From assembly GCF_020360975.1 (NCBI RefSeq), contig NW_025408670.1, forward strand, positions 5,518,001 to 5,582,000: a stretch of 64,000 nucleotides of DNA, given 5' to 3'. Of the stretch, positions 11,537 to 22,850 are shown piece after piece; positions within the stretch are counted from its first letter, which is position 1; each line of letters opens with the position of its first letter. This DNA comes from Hirsutella rhossiliensis. Lineage: Eukaryota > Ascomycota > Sordariomycetes > Hypocreales > Ophiocordycipitaceae. The notes under the pieces are model-generated. The model did no database searches. It was not told the DNA's origin and worked only from the letters and a program-made list of their open reading frames with translations. The translations under genes and the position numbers were made by a program.

Positions 11537-12968
11537 ATGAAGGCCCTGTCGAGACTGCCGTCGACGAGGTTCGGTCGTCCTCGAGGGACGTGGCCGTTGC
11601 CGTTGCCGCAGCCCCCTCGGATCCGTCAACGGCGTCCCTTTTCCATCTCGGGTCCCGCCCGGTCTCCCCACGCCGTCTCGGATGCTGAGATTGCCGCCCT
11701 CGCCAGCCAGCACCAACGCTCACTCAGCCTCGCCGATCTCGTGAGGTTCGTCTTCCCCCACCTGAGAGACTGAGAGAGGGATCTTGACATGAAGCAGACA
11801 CGGACGCCCGCCCCTGTCGGAGAAATCCCTCCTCGCATCCGCCAACTTTGCCCTCTCCCTGCTGCCCATCCGCCTCGCCCGCCGCATCCAGTCGCTCCGC
11901 AACCTCCCCTATATTGTCGTCTCCAACCCAAACATCTCGCGCATCTACAACAACTACCTCCACTCGCTCTCCATCCTGCTGCCCTACTGGCACGCCGTCT
12001 CCCAGGGCCGCCCCATCTCCTCCCTCGACGACGAGATCCGCTTCACAAACGCCCTCGCCGACCTCGTCGCCACCCACACCGACACCATTCCCATCCTTGC
12101 AAAGGGCTTCCTCGAATGCCGCCGCTACATCTCCCCCGCAGAGGTGACGCGCTTCCTCGACGAGCACCTGCGCGCCCGCATCGGCACCCGCCTCGTCGCC
12201 GAGCAGCACATTGCCCTGCACTTTAGCAGCCAGCCGCACTTTGCCCCAGAGGCCAGCCCCACGCCCTGCCCCGAGGACCCCTCCTACATTGGCGTCATCG
12301 ACACCGCCCTGCGGCCCGCCCACATCATCGACTCGTGCGCCGGCTTCGTCGCCGACATCTGCGAGCTCCGCTACGGCTCCCGGCCCCAGCTCTGCCTCGA
12401 TGGCGAGCCCGACGCCACCTTTGCCTTTGTCCCTACCCACCTCGAGTACATTGTCACCGAGCTGCTCAAAAACGCCTTCCGCGCCACCGTCGAGACCAGG
12501 TCGCGCGAGCCCGTCGTCGTCACCATCGCCCCCGAGCCCCCGCTCAAGCACCAGCCCGGCGGCGTGCCCCGCATCCAGACGTCGGCCCAGGACCGCGGCC
12601 TCTTCCGCTCCGACGCCATGCGGCCCCTCGATGACAACGCCCCGGGCGTCACCGTCCGCATCCGCGACCGCGGCGGCGGCATCCCTCCGGACGTCCTCCC
12701 CCACATCTGGTCCTACTCCTTCACCACCTTTTCCGACTCCGACGCCGATGCAGACTTGCCCGGCTCCGGCGTCGACGGCCTCGCCGCCATCAGCTCCGCC
12801 GGCGCCGGCGGCAGCTCCATCGCCGGCTTAGGCTACGGCCTGCCACTGAGTCGCGCCTACGCAGAGTACTTTGGCGGCGGCATCGCCGTCCAGAGCCTGT
12901 ACGGCTGGGGCACCGACGTCTACCTCAGGCTCCGGGGCGTCGGCACCGTCGATACGTACGAAGGTTAG
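11537..12968 (+). CDS. Mitochondrial PDK/BCKDK-family protein kinase
   Basis: Exons 11537-11745 and 11798-12968 give 459 residues. The intron is 52 bp (GTTCGT donor, branch TTGAC). The N-terminus (MKALSRLPSTRFGRPRG..., then FSISGP) is Arg/Ser/Pro-rich like a matrix-targeting peptide. Then comes the four-helix domain with NLPYIVVSNPNISRIYNNY, followed by a GHKL ATPase fold. Visible there are the N box ELLKNAFRA (Glu291, Asn295), the G1 box DRGGGIP near 360 and the G2 box GLGYGLPLS near 413. These kinases look like bacterial histidine kinases but phosphorylate serines on the E1-alpha subunit of pyruvate or branched-chain 2-oxoacid dehydrogenase. The low-complexity insert between the G boxes is long. 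I cannot tell which complex it targets. The frame is open upstream to 11243, but 11537 gives a normal family length. Confidence 0.9.
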
Positions 12969-13549
12969 ATTGCGTACGCGTGGCTGCGTGGCATCGACAC
13001 ACACACACACTAGCATCTATTCATGTATATATCTGTCGCGGGCAATAGGCGTCAAGCTGTCCTGGCAAGCCTTCAAGGTGGCAGCACGAGTAAAAAGGAC
13101 AATAATGCACTGGCATTCAAGGAGAGTCTGTCACTTCCCATCACCTATATCATCACGTCATTTGCACGCCATAGGAAGTAGCCCCCTCTCACCAAATAAC
13201 AGCCCCCCGAAGCCCATATCTCGGAGCAAACAGTAATGGAGAATAAAAATGTAATAAAAAAAAGAATGCCAGGAGAAGAAAGGGACCACGACCAAATCGC
13301 AAGGCACGCGTGCTGCTGCTTATTCAACACTCTCCACGCAAGGCTGCTTGCCCCATCCATTACAAGTTGCAGAGAAGGGAAAGGACAATATGACAGCCTT
13401 ATTTCCAACAACGCCCGTCACGCAAAATGCATCCTCAAGTGCTCGAGATTGACCCCCTAGGGCATCCAAGCCTCCCGAGTCCAAGATCAAAGACAAATGT
13501 ACACGTGTGCCCACCAAGGCCTGGATAGGTTCGGACGCATCACGCCCCG
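12969..13549. other. Convergent 3' spacer with AC microsatellite
   Basis: 581 bp between two genes that face each other. It contains a short (AC)n run at about 12,999-13,010 just after the kinase stop, and an A-rich tract near 13,236-13,262. No gene seen. Confidence 0.5.
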
Positions 13550-16500
13550 CTACATGTTCTCCAACTCACGGTCGATTTGGCGGTCCATAAAGGTGCGTCG
13601 CTCGCCGACAAGCTCCGTCTGCAGTCGCTGCTCGACAAGCGCGCGCACCTGCTTCTTGGTCACAGTATCCAAATCGACCTCGCGCAGAACGGACTGGATG
13701 GCCTCGACAATGGCCGTGTCATCTGCGCTCACGTGGCCTCGTTGGAAGTCAAACGACGTCGTCGACTGCATACCTTCGGCTCCCATCGGTGGACGATGGC
13801 CGCCCACAAAGCCAATGGCTGAGGTGGAGCGGTTTGCAGGGCCACCAAACGCGGGAGACAGGTTGGAGATACTGCGCGTCGTCATCATGCTCGGTCGACC
13901 CACGGGAATGTCTTGGTAAGGCGACTGGCTTCGGTGCATGTCATGAATGGCAGTGCCCATGGACATCATCGACTGGCGTCGCATCGACGCCGCCGCCGCA
14001 TCATGGTAAGGTGCATTTATGGTAGAGACACGATTCGCCTGGCCAAAGGCGGGGGACTTGGGGGGCATAAACGTGTTGCGCCCACCCATGCCCGTCAGGA
14101 CGGAACCTTGCGGCGCTGCTGAGTAGACGGACTTAATTTCATCCATTTCGTACTGGTCGCCATATCCGTAATCGTGCTTTTCCTGATACCCGCCGCGGCG
14201 GCCGGGCAAGTTATTGGCAAACGCGTAGTCATCCCATCGCTGGAGCGGAATCGACCGAGGATCAAAGCCCTCGTCATCGACGGCGACGACTTGCTTGCTG
14301 CCCTTTTCGCCAATGACAACACGGGTGTTGCCCCACGTGAAGTTGTCCTGGTTCCAGAAGGAATAAATGGGCAAAACGAACGAGTAGATGGGGAAGGCGA
14401 GGATGTAGATGATCATCCACCCAATGTGCTGCCATTGCCGCTTCAGAATAAACACCAGGGCCTGCAGGCCGTACACGGCAGCCAACATGACGATGGAGAT
14501 GAGCGGAAACTGTCCCGTGTGCGAGGCAACTCGGTAGATCAGGTAGCCGAGATAGACACATGTGGCGGGGAGAATGATTGTGCCGAAGAGGTCGATGAAG
14601 ACAACAAAGCGCATGCTGAAGCAGCAAAAGCCACACATCTCCTTGAGCCGCATAAGCTCAACAAGGTTGTGGATCGTCGAGTTGATCCATCGGCGTCGTT
14701 GCGACACGAGCACACTCCACGACTCCGGAGCGGCAGTCTTGCATTGGGCATCTGGAACGAACTTGTAAGCCATGTACGGGAAGTACTTGGTCATGAGCGT
14801 TGTCAGGTAACGATCTTCGCCGAGGGACAGCAGGTTCTTCTGGTGAAGCGTGTCGACGTCGCACACGCTGTAATCCTTGATGACGGCATCCGAGATGATG
14901 AGCGGTTTGCCCTTGTCAGCGGTCCGCAGTCGGTACATGGAGAAACTGGAGGCGGCTGTTAGTTGCGAGCCCGGAACAGCCGGGGGAGCAGGGATTGAGT
15001 CAAACATACCATCCCGGTAGACAGGTAACGCTCCCAAAGAGAGACTCGAAAGCCTTTGCCAGGTGATGAGAGATGAAGTACTCATACACCTGAATCATGG
15101 TCGTCCAGGACTGTTCATCGTTTTCCAGGCTCGTTTCACCGCATATGCCGGCAATCTTGGCATTGTGGGCGCAGGCGGAGACCAGTCGATTGAGCGAGTC
15201 TTCGCTGACTGACGTATCGGCATCGACCATCAGGAGGTACTCATACAGCTCCGGATCTACCCCAATAATGTTGTTGACTTGGTGGAACATTTCGAGCTCT
15301 AGGGGGCTCATGGGAGCGCGGTGATGGACGCGGTTGAGGAAGCTCATGAGCAGGATTTGTGAATCTCGCTTGCCACGGTTGCCGGGCTTCGGCTTCGACT
15401 GCTCAGATTCTTTACCCACCTTGACCACGACCAGATACGGTACGACGTTGCCCTCAAACTCGTAGAGACCAGAGTAGACTTTACCGTAGTTGAGCTGTGC
15501 ACTGCCGGGACCAACAGACTTGAAGGGGAGAGCGGGCGGGTCGACCTTGGGATCAACGCCCAAGATGTCCAGCACAATCTTAGGAGTCGGCCGGTCATTG
15601 CCTTGGCCGACTATGACGCCGTCGCAGATGACGCAAATCAGCTTTCGTTTATTGTCGTACTGCAAGGCAGTGAGCGAGTCCAGTGCTTTGCGCAGTGAGT
15701 CCTCGCCTTCCGTGTAGGCGGGAACCTGACAGATGACAAACTTATCCTGTGGCGATGGACGGCGTTTCGAGGTAAACCTCAAGGCCGAGACGAACTTGAT
15801 GAGAACCACGGCGCAGACCATGATGGTGAAGGCCAAGAGGATCCAGTTGTTGACGGTGCACCTCGGCGTCTCGCGGAAATCAGTCATGCCTTTGTAGAAG
15901 GCTCTCTGGATGCAAAGCCAGCTGTTGACGATCTTGGCGTGTTCGGCCGAATCAGACGTAGAATCCCGGATCACGCCGTCGAGCATGTCTTTGATGTCCT
16001 GGCCGGGATTGTTCCTCCAGAGGTCGCTGACCTTGGCGTGCAGAAACTTGTACATGTCGGTGTTGAGAAACACGTCCTGGGTGTGAAAGTAGTCGGTGAG
16101 ATCATAGATCTGGTCGCCATACCGAGCCCACATGTGCTGCACATCGCTGTTGCCCTCTGATTCGACAAGGCGTTGGCTGTAGACCAAATCTCCGTGATAG
16201 AATTCCTTGATGGTCGGCGTGAAATCAGTCCAGTACCAGTCTGTCTTGTGCAGAGCGCTGACGGGGTTCGGCTGGAAGTAGCCCGAGGTGTGGACCGCCG
16301 TGGTAAACTCGGGCGTGTTGTTCGCTTGCAAACGAGTCGTCTCCTTGATTCCAAGGCCCTGGCAGGCGGCGCTCAGCGGAATCGGAAAGTAGTCGTCCAT
16401 GTTAAGCCCAGCCAGAGGCAACATGTTCTCCTTGTTGGTCTTGATGTCTGTGTCGCTATGCTGTCGCTTCCAGAACTTGGATATATCGTAGACCTTGCCG

Positions 16501-19040
16501 TGAATGCTGACCCAAAAGTCATCCTCACCCTGGTGCGAAGCCACCTCTGTTGTACTCCAGGCCTTGTCAAAGTTGGGACATAGGAGCCGGCCGAAAGCAA
16601 TGATCCAGAAGATGATGATGGCGTTGATGAGGAGAATGACGAAACACAATACCAGCTTCTCGCGCCAGGCCATGCGAACGTCTGGCCTCCGCATCCGACC
16701 GACGAAGCGAAGCAACGGCGAGGGGATCCAGAATGTGAGGGCCCACACAATGGAGACCCAGACTCGACGGCCAAAAGTCACCTCCTTGGTCTGAATGTGC
16801 TTGTTCTTGGCGAGCTCGGGGTCCATTGTGCCTGTGAACTCGCCTTCTTCGCTGTAGTAGACATCCCCCTTGTAGGTGTCGCCTTTGGCGCCAAGGCCAT
16901 AGTCGCCGTTGCTGACGTTGCGCATCGCAGTCGGCGCGAGGGAGGGTGCCGGGTTGGGATTCAGCGTCATCTGGCTGACGTTGCCCTGGCTGAAGTTGCG
17001 ATTGTGGAGCAGCTGATCATTGCTCGCATTCATGTTGGCGTCCATGCCGTGCGACGGGAAGTAGCCAGTGCCACCAACCGAGTAGCCGGTATCGAATCCT
17101 GTTCCAAAGGGATTGCTGTGAGGGGGTTGCATGGCCGGGTGGCCGGTCCCGGGCTTTAGATCAAGCATGCTTTCCGCCTCCCACCAAGCGCTCTCTCGCA
17201 TCCAGACACGCTCCTTGCCGACAAAAACCTCGCCGTTGCTCCAGCCGCGCTCGAGCATCCAGCTTTCGATGCCATCCTTGCCGTCTCTGCAGCCGAGGGC
17301 AGAGTAGCGTTGAACGAACTCGTCGACATCGAAATCAGCAGTGAAATCGAGGCTCCGGTTCCGTCGGTTGGCCCACTCGGGAAGCCTCCATGAGCGGAGC
17401 TGACCGGATACCGTGCCGGCCGACCAGGCCGAGGTGACGGAAGGCAGGCCGGCGAGCTGTGCGGGCGAGTCGTCCGTAGGGTGCAGGCAGAGGTGATACC
17501 ACAGGCGATTCGAAGCGAGCACCGCGGGCAAGTCAAGCCTGCCAGCACGGCCAAGGTTGATGCCTTCGCCTTGGATGGGGAAGAGCAATTTCTTGAGGAA
17601 ACCACCCGATTCCGCAAAAAAGGCGATCTTCTCGAGGACCAGCTCTCGCTTTTCGAGCTCATACTGGCGCTCTCTACCCTCGGGCCCCGTCATGATACCA
17701 AGGTCCGGTGCGACCTCTGACACGGCCTGCTGCATCTCGCGCAGGACGGAGGAGCCGGCCGGAGGTGCCTGTACGCCATCCGCTATCATCTCGGCGTTGA
17801 TTCCTTGGGAGTCGTCGAAGATTGAGCGCATTGACAATGCCTTGCCGAGAGTTGCACGGGGGATCTCGATGACCGTCATGGTAACAGTGTCCCCGGACTT
17901 GTCCTCGTTCGAGGTTGGGGTTCGCACTTGGCGCCCGTCAATCGACTCGGCTCCCGACCGAACGCGCTCCATTTGCGCGGCAACGGCCTCGTTGGCTTTG
18001 GAAATGACCCAGTCGACCAGCGATTCGTAAAGCCCCCCGACAAATGTCCAGCGATCCTCGGTGCTGCATTGGTTGACGAGCACCTCGGGCTCAAGACCCA
18101 GAAGGCCGCTGACATCTTCACATATCTCCGCCAACGTCTCGGATTCGATGCTGTAGTCGAGCGTATTGCCGAGCTTCAGCAGGCCGGCGAGAGTGGAGAT
18201 GAAGTCGCGGTGGGAAGAGCCCTTGATGCCGATATCCTTGAGCGCTTGACGGAAGTCGTCGGCGGAGGCCGCATCATCGGCCGCGGGAAGATACGGGGGC
18301 GGAGCATACGTTGAAGACCGAGCCAACAACGTGTAGGTAGAAGGGCTGCGGAGGCCGAGGAACTCTCGCTCGGCGGGCGTCGAGGCGGAGGTGAGAAGAT
18401 AGTAAAATATGTCAAAAGCGCGATAGCCGGCCTCGGGTGGAATCTTGAGCAGGCCATTGACGGTGTCGATGCCTCCTTGCGACAAGGCGAGGGACGCTGC
18501 GGTCAGATTTCCACTAAGGCTCAGAGAGAGCGTGACGCCGAGAGCAGCCTGTCTCGGGGCAGACGGGTTGTACGGCGTGATGCATCGAACGAAGGGCTGG
18601 ACTGCGTCCAAGGCCTTGTGGAGAGTTGACGGTACGGCGAAGGGGAAGCTGGAGAGGAAAGGAGCCAGCACAGAGGGAGTCGACTGATGGAGCGAGCTAG
18701 ACGGATGCATGTGTGAGTTCAACGGATCCCACGAGTTCCGGAGCGCAGGCTATACATACCCCAAGACGACACAGCCGTCTTCGGCACGTCGGCGGGCGTG
18801 CTCCCAGGCCCTGACGGCCAGTGAAGCGTCGACGGTCGGGCCGCCTCGCGAAGCGGTAAGCCATGTGTTGACTACGAGGCTCGTGCTGGCATCGAGCTGG
18901 TGGGCTTGAGAAGCAAGGTAGATGTTGTGGGTGGCATTCAAGAGGGTCGTTGTTGAGACCTGGGCAGTCTGAGGCCCTCCAGCGCGGGAACTGCTCGGGG
19001 AGTCGGAGGTGGCCGAGAACATTGACATTCTGTTCGCCAT
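13550..19040 (-). CDS. chs7: Class VII chitin synthase with degenerate myosin-like domain (CsmB/Chs7 type)
   Basis: Exons on the minus strand are 19040-18760, 18696-15010 and 14945-13550, giving 1787 residues. The first roughly 600 residues align by eye with the short myosin-motor-like domain of class VII (Aspergillus 'class VI') enzymes. I find no GxxxxGK P-loop there. Downstream are a cytochrome-b5-like segment, several membrane spans and a GT2 chitin synthase core. That core carries [10 protein letters not shown] and the chain-elongation motif QRRRW at about 1403-1407. A C-terminal DEK-type domain ([14 protein letters not shown]) ends the protein. It polymerises GlcNAc from UDP-GlcNAc at the plasma membrane, at hyphal tips and septa. 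It is divergently paired with the class V gene starting at 22851, an arrangement known from Aspergillus and Fusarium. The start at 19040 is the first Met giving a plausible N-terminus; the frame is open further up. Confidence 0.93.
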
Positions 19041-22000
19041 GGTTGGCCAAGGCAGGGTCGGTGATGTCCTCGAGGGACAGTCACCAGCCGAGCAGAGTGG
19101 TAAGGCCGCCTTGAGGGGCCGTAATTGTCGTTTGCCGCCTCCTCGGAGCGGTGGCGACACCGGGCGACTTTGGTCGATCGTCAAGGACGGGTCAATGGAC
19201 CGCAGCGTGGGCGAGAAGATGAGTAACGGAGAGGTTGATTATGGGCCACAGAACGTCACTCCTGTTGCCGACTTGAGCGACTCCTGGTTGGGAGGGCGCG
19301 TGTCGTGGTGAGCAAACAATGGAGGTGGATGCCGCCGAAGCGAGTGAGGCAGACGTGAGCAGCACGACGAGTTAAAACAGAGGCGAAACTGTCGACGGAT
19401 TTCTCCCAGGGTAGGGAGGCAATCTCGAACCTCGACTGTCTGCGGAGAGAAGAGGCAGCGGGCGGGTGTGAGATGCGCACAGGAATACGGCGGGCCAGAC
19501 AGACCAAAGATGCAGACAAAGGGGACAAGTGACAAGGCTTATTGTCCCTTTTTCGTTACTAAGTTGACCCCCTCAGGGTGCGGCCACTGAGAAAAATTGC
19601 CCCGCCGCTCGTATCGGGAGCATGCGCTCACACACACCACACTTACCAGCAGAGGCACGTGTACTTGGTACCTTCCGTGCCCGTTCTTCGTAGCTGGAAG
19701 CTCTCACGCATCGCGCGCCGGCCAGGAACTCACGACGCGTGTGCGGTGCCGGCATTTACACGCCATCAGGTCAAAGTCGGGCTCCATAGTGCGAGAATAG
19801 CAGCGGCCAAATACCGATAGATGACGGCGCATCTTTTGTTCATGCCAGAATTCCTAGCTGTCCATTAGTCGGTAGTTCTCGGTACCGTGGGCTAAAGTAG
19901 CGGGCTCCCGCGTCCGCAAGCCCCTGATTGGCCAGCTGCGGTGCGCACGCAGGCGGCTACTGTACAGCTTCAGCTGCTCGAGCGACGAGGAGTGTTTTTT
20001 TTTCCTCACCGGAGCACTACCTACGTAGGTAGGTAGGTATTACCGTACTACCTATATCTAGGTACGTATATCTCTTCCAGCACACCACTGCTGATCGAGC
20101 AGGCAGTCCATTGGTGCCCCCTGCTAAGGCACGCAGTACTCCGCAGGTTGCCTCGCCTTACTCGTGCAGGGGGGTTGCTTGGAGGGGGGGGAGATCGGGG
20201 GGGTGAGGGGGCTCGCACTGTCCGCGTGCGCGGTCGAGAAACTTGGCATGTGCTCTCACAAGTTTATTTCCTCCATTAGACCGTTACCGTTCCCGCGGCG
20301 CATCGATGGGATGAGTGGCGTGAAACTCGCGCGAGCCGGATCAATGGAGATACCGGAGCGAGGCGACAGTAATGACCTTGGTAGCAGCAGAGCCGGTCGC
20401 CTTAACGGAATTGACGTCTGAATGTGAAAAGCCCCGAGCGGTGGGAGACGAGTGTTTTGTTGTTTGTTTTGACCAGGTACGCAATTGTTTTCGTCGACAG
20501 ACAGATGAGGCGCCTTCCCCTTCTTGGCAGGGACACGCGGGCACTGTGAGGAACCAAAATACTCTGGCAGCTGCAGTCTCCGTATAGTACAGAGCACTTC
20601 GTCGAGCCTGACGGCGGCGGCCAGGTACGAAGTACATGGGATACGAGTGAGCGGCGCAGGATACGGGCTTGGAAAGCGGGCTCGTATCCGGCGAGGCTGT
20701 GCCACGCCCGCCTGTGGCGAAGAGTTGAGGCGTAAACGAGCTTCGACGACGGGCATTGTTGGTTTATAGCCGTACAGTATTAATTACCAACCGCACCCCC
20801 GATACGATCTTTTCTACGGAACACCTACAGTACCGGTACAGTACTCACCCACCCACCCACAGCACGAAATGCGTGGAGCAGCCGAGGCCGCAAGGGGCTA
20901 TATTTAGTGCCGTGGAAGCCGACGTGGACCGTCTCGTTGTCATGTGATGCGTGGCTGGACTGGCACCTACCCGGTACTGAATACACCTTAATTACAGCAT
21001 TGGTCTTGTTAACAAGTGGTGAGGATGCATGACTTTACTTGCATCAGCTGAGATAGCGTAGGTCCAGCCAGCTAACCCGATCAGCTAGCTGGAAGGCTTT
21101 CTCATCTCAGGCACGGTGACAGGAACAACGCAACGTAACCGCACAGACACCCGGGCACGTTCCGCTGCCGGGTCGCACTCCGTGTCCAAGGCGGCGAGGC
21201 CCGGCAAAGAAGAAAAATTAGCTGTTCTCTCGCCCCTTCCGCTTGTCTTTTCCCTTTTTTCCTTCTTCTGGGGTTCTCCCTCTTCTCTGCGCCCACAGGA
21301 CTGAAAAGAAAATAGAGAGCTTTGACGCGCCGAGCGAAACCAACATCATCAATGCTCTGTACTGTACTTACTTCGTAGAAATATTAGAGTGTGGTAGCTC
21401 AAGGTGCATAGGTAGCTTCCGTCAACCGCAAGCGTCGTCCCCTTTGGCTCGGCAACGACGTAGTAACGATATACGTAGTAGTAGTCAGATAGATCGAAGA
21501 GAGGGGAAAAACTCAAGTCACACAAGTACCTATGTACTGTAATACATACAGTACTCGTACAGCTCGGGAAAATGGGGACGGGGTGATGGACTGGCAGTTC
21601 AACTACCAATTACACGAGACACTGGTAATTACTATGACAATGCAACGAGAACAAAGGCCCAACTGCTGCTGACAAGTGACCCCGCGCCAGTAAGGCCACC
21701 TTCTAGGGCCAGCCAGTTACACGGCCTGAGTATCTCACTAACAGGCGGTCCCCCAAAGCAAGTGCCGAAGTCGCGGCGTGAACATAAAGGAACACCTTTC
21801 TGTCTCAAATCATCTGTCTCAGAGCTCGCCCATGTCCCTGTCCTCCGTCCCAGCGCCTGCAACCGTCACAGTGAGCAACGGCCCGCGGACGCCACTCCCT
21901 GTGTGTGTTTCTGCGTGCACTGTACAGTAATACGAGGAGCAAGGGACAAAGGACGTGCGCCTGCAAACAGATTGGCCCTGGCAGCCGCCGCCCTGTCGGT

Positions 22001-22850
22001 ACGCCATCGACGTCCGTTTGGCGGTTATCGGGGAGAGAGAGGGAAACGCTCGGCCAACTCGTGTGAAGGCAGATGCCGTGCGAAACGCAGAGCGGGGTTG
22101 GCCCGAGTCGGACACGGCGAACAAAATAGAATAGAGCGCAAGAGAGACACAACACCGCGCCTGAGCCTGCATGGTTGAGCCGTTCTGCTGTGCCACTCGA
22201 CATTCCCGCCAGCGCACCCTCGCATTCCCCCATCGCGTACGGAGTACCAGTACCTGGTCTGTAAGATCTGCTGTCGCGCTCAGGGGCATGTACCTGATAC
22301 CCGGCACCTACCCCGACCCCGGCCCGGCTAGAGGCGAAAATGGCCGTCCACCCCTGGTACCGCGTACAAGTAAACTGATGCAAGCGACGCGCGCAGTGCT
22401 CGAGGTGCCTGCACTCCTGGTCCGCTCCGCCCGCCGCACATTTCTCAGCTCCCCGGCAAGGGGCCCCCCTCCGAGAGGCAAACATCAAATCATCCCCTTT
22501 CCCCCAATTGTGCAATCACCGTCCTCGCGTCTAGTGGCCGTGGTTTGGGAGCCCTATGCCGGCGTCAATGTCTCTCTGCCTCTCCTCCCACGCTCGCTTT
22601 GACATCTGAAGCCTCTCGTTGATCTGCCTCGATTTCGCTTGGCCCCAGATCTGAAACCCGGCCTCTTTCTCTCCTCGCTCTCACCCTCACCCGCTCTCTC
22701 CTGTCGAGCCGCCGTTGTGCAGCCCGCCGTTCGTGTCACGACCTCGTCTTTTCCTCCGTCACATCCACCGCTTATCGCTGCCGTGCTTGACCCCGACGCG
22801 CCCCCCGACTCGTCGTCCACCCCGGGGCTCGTGTCGGATCCGTGCCCATC
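19041..22850. promoter_or_regulatory. Shared divergent promoter region of the two myosin-type chitin synthases
   Basis: 3.8 kb lies between two start codons that point apart, so promoters and leaders of both genes must be here. I find no convincing gene inside; ORFs up to 236 codons look like chance. Features: a 16-bp perfect palindrome CTACCTACGTAGGTAG at 20017-20032 followed by more TAGGTA units, poly-T at 19,995-20,003, G-runs near 20,166-20,212, and CT-rich DNA over the last 300 bp before the class V ATG. Co-regulation is inference from the arrangement. Confidence 0.55.

Noticed and set aside
11724..12704. 326-codon antisense ORF over the mitochondrial kinase
   Set aside because: Gly/Ala/Asp/Val-rich shadow of the GC-biased third codon positions of the real gene; no start context or family match.
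21805..22515. 236-codon minus ORF in the chitin synthase spacer
   Set aside because: No recognisable domain, cysteine/arginine-rich random composition, and overlapping ORFs of similar length in other frames.
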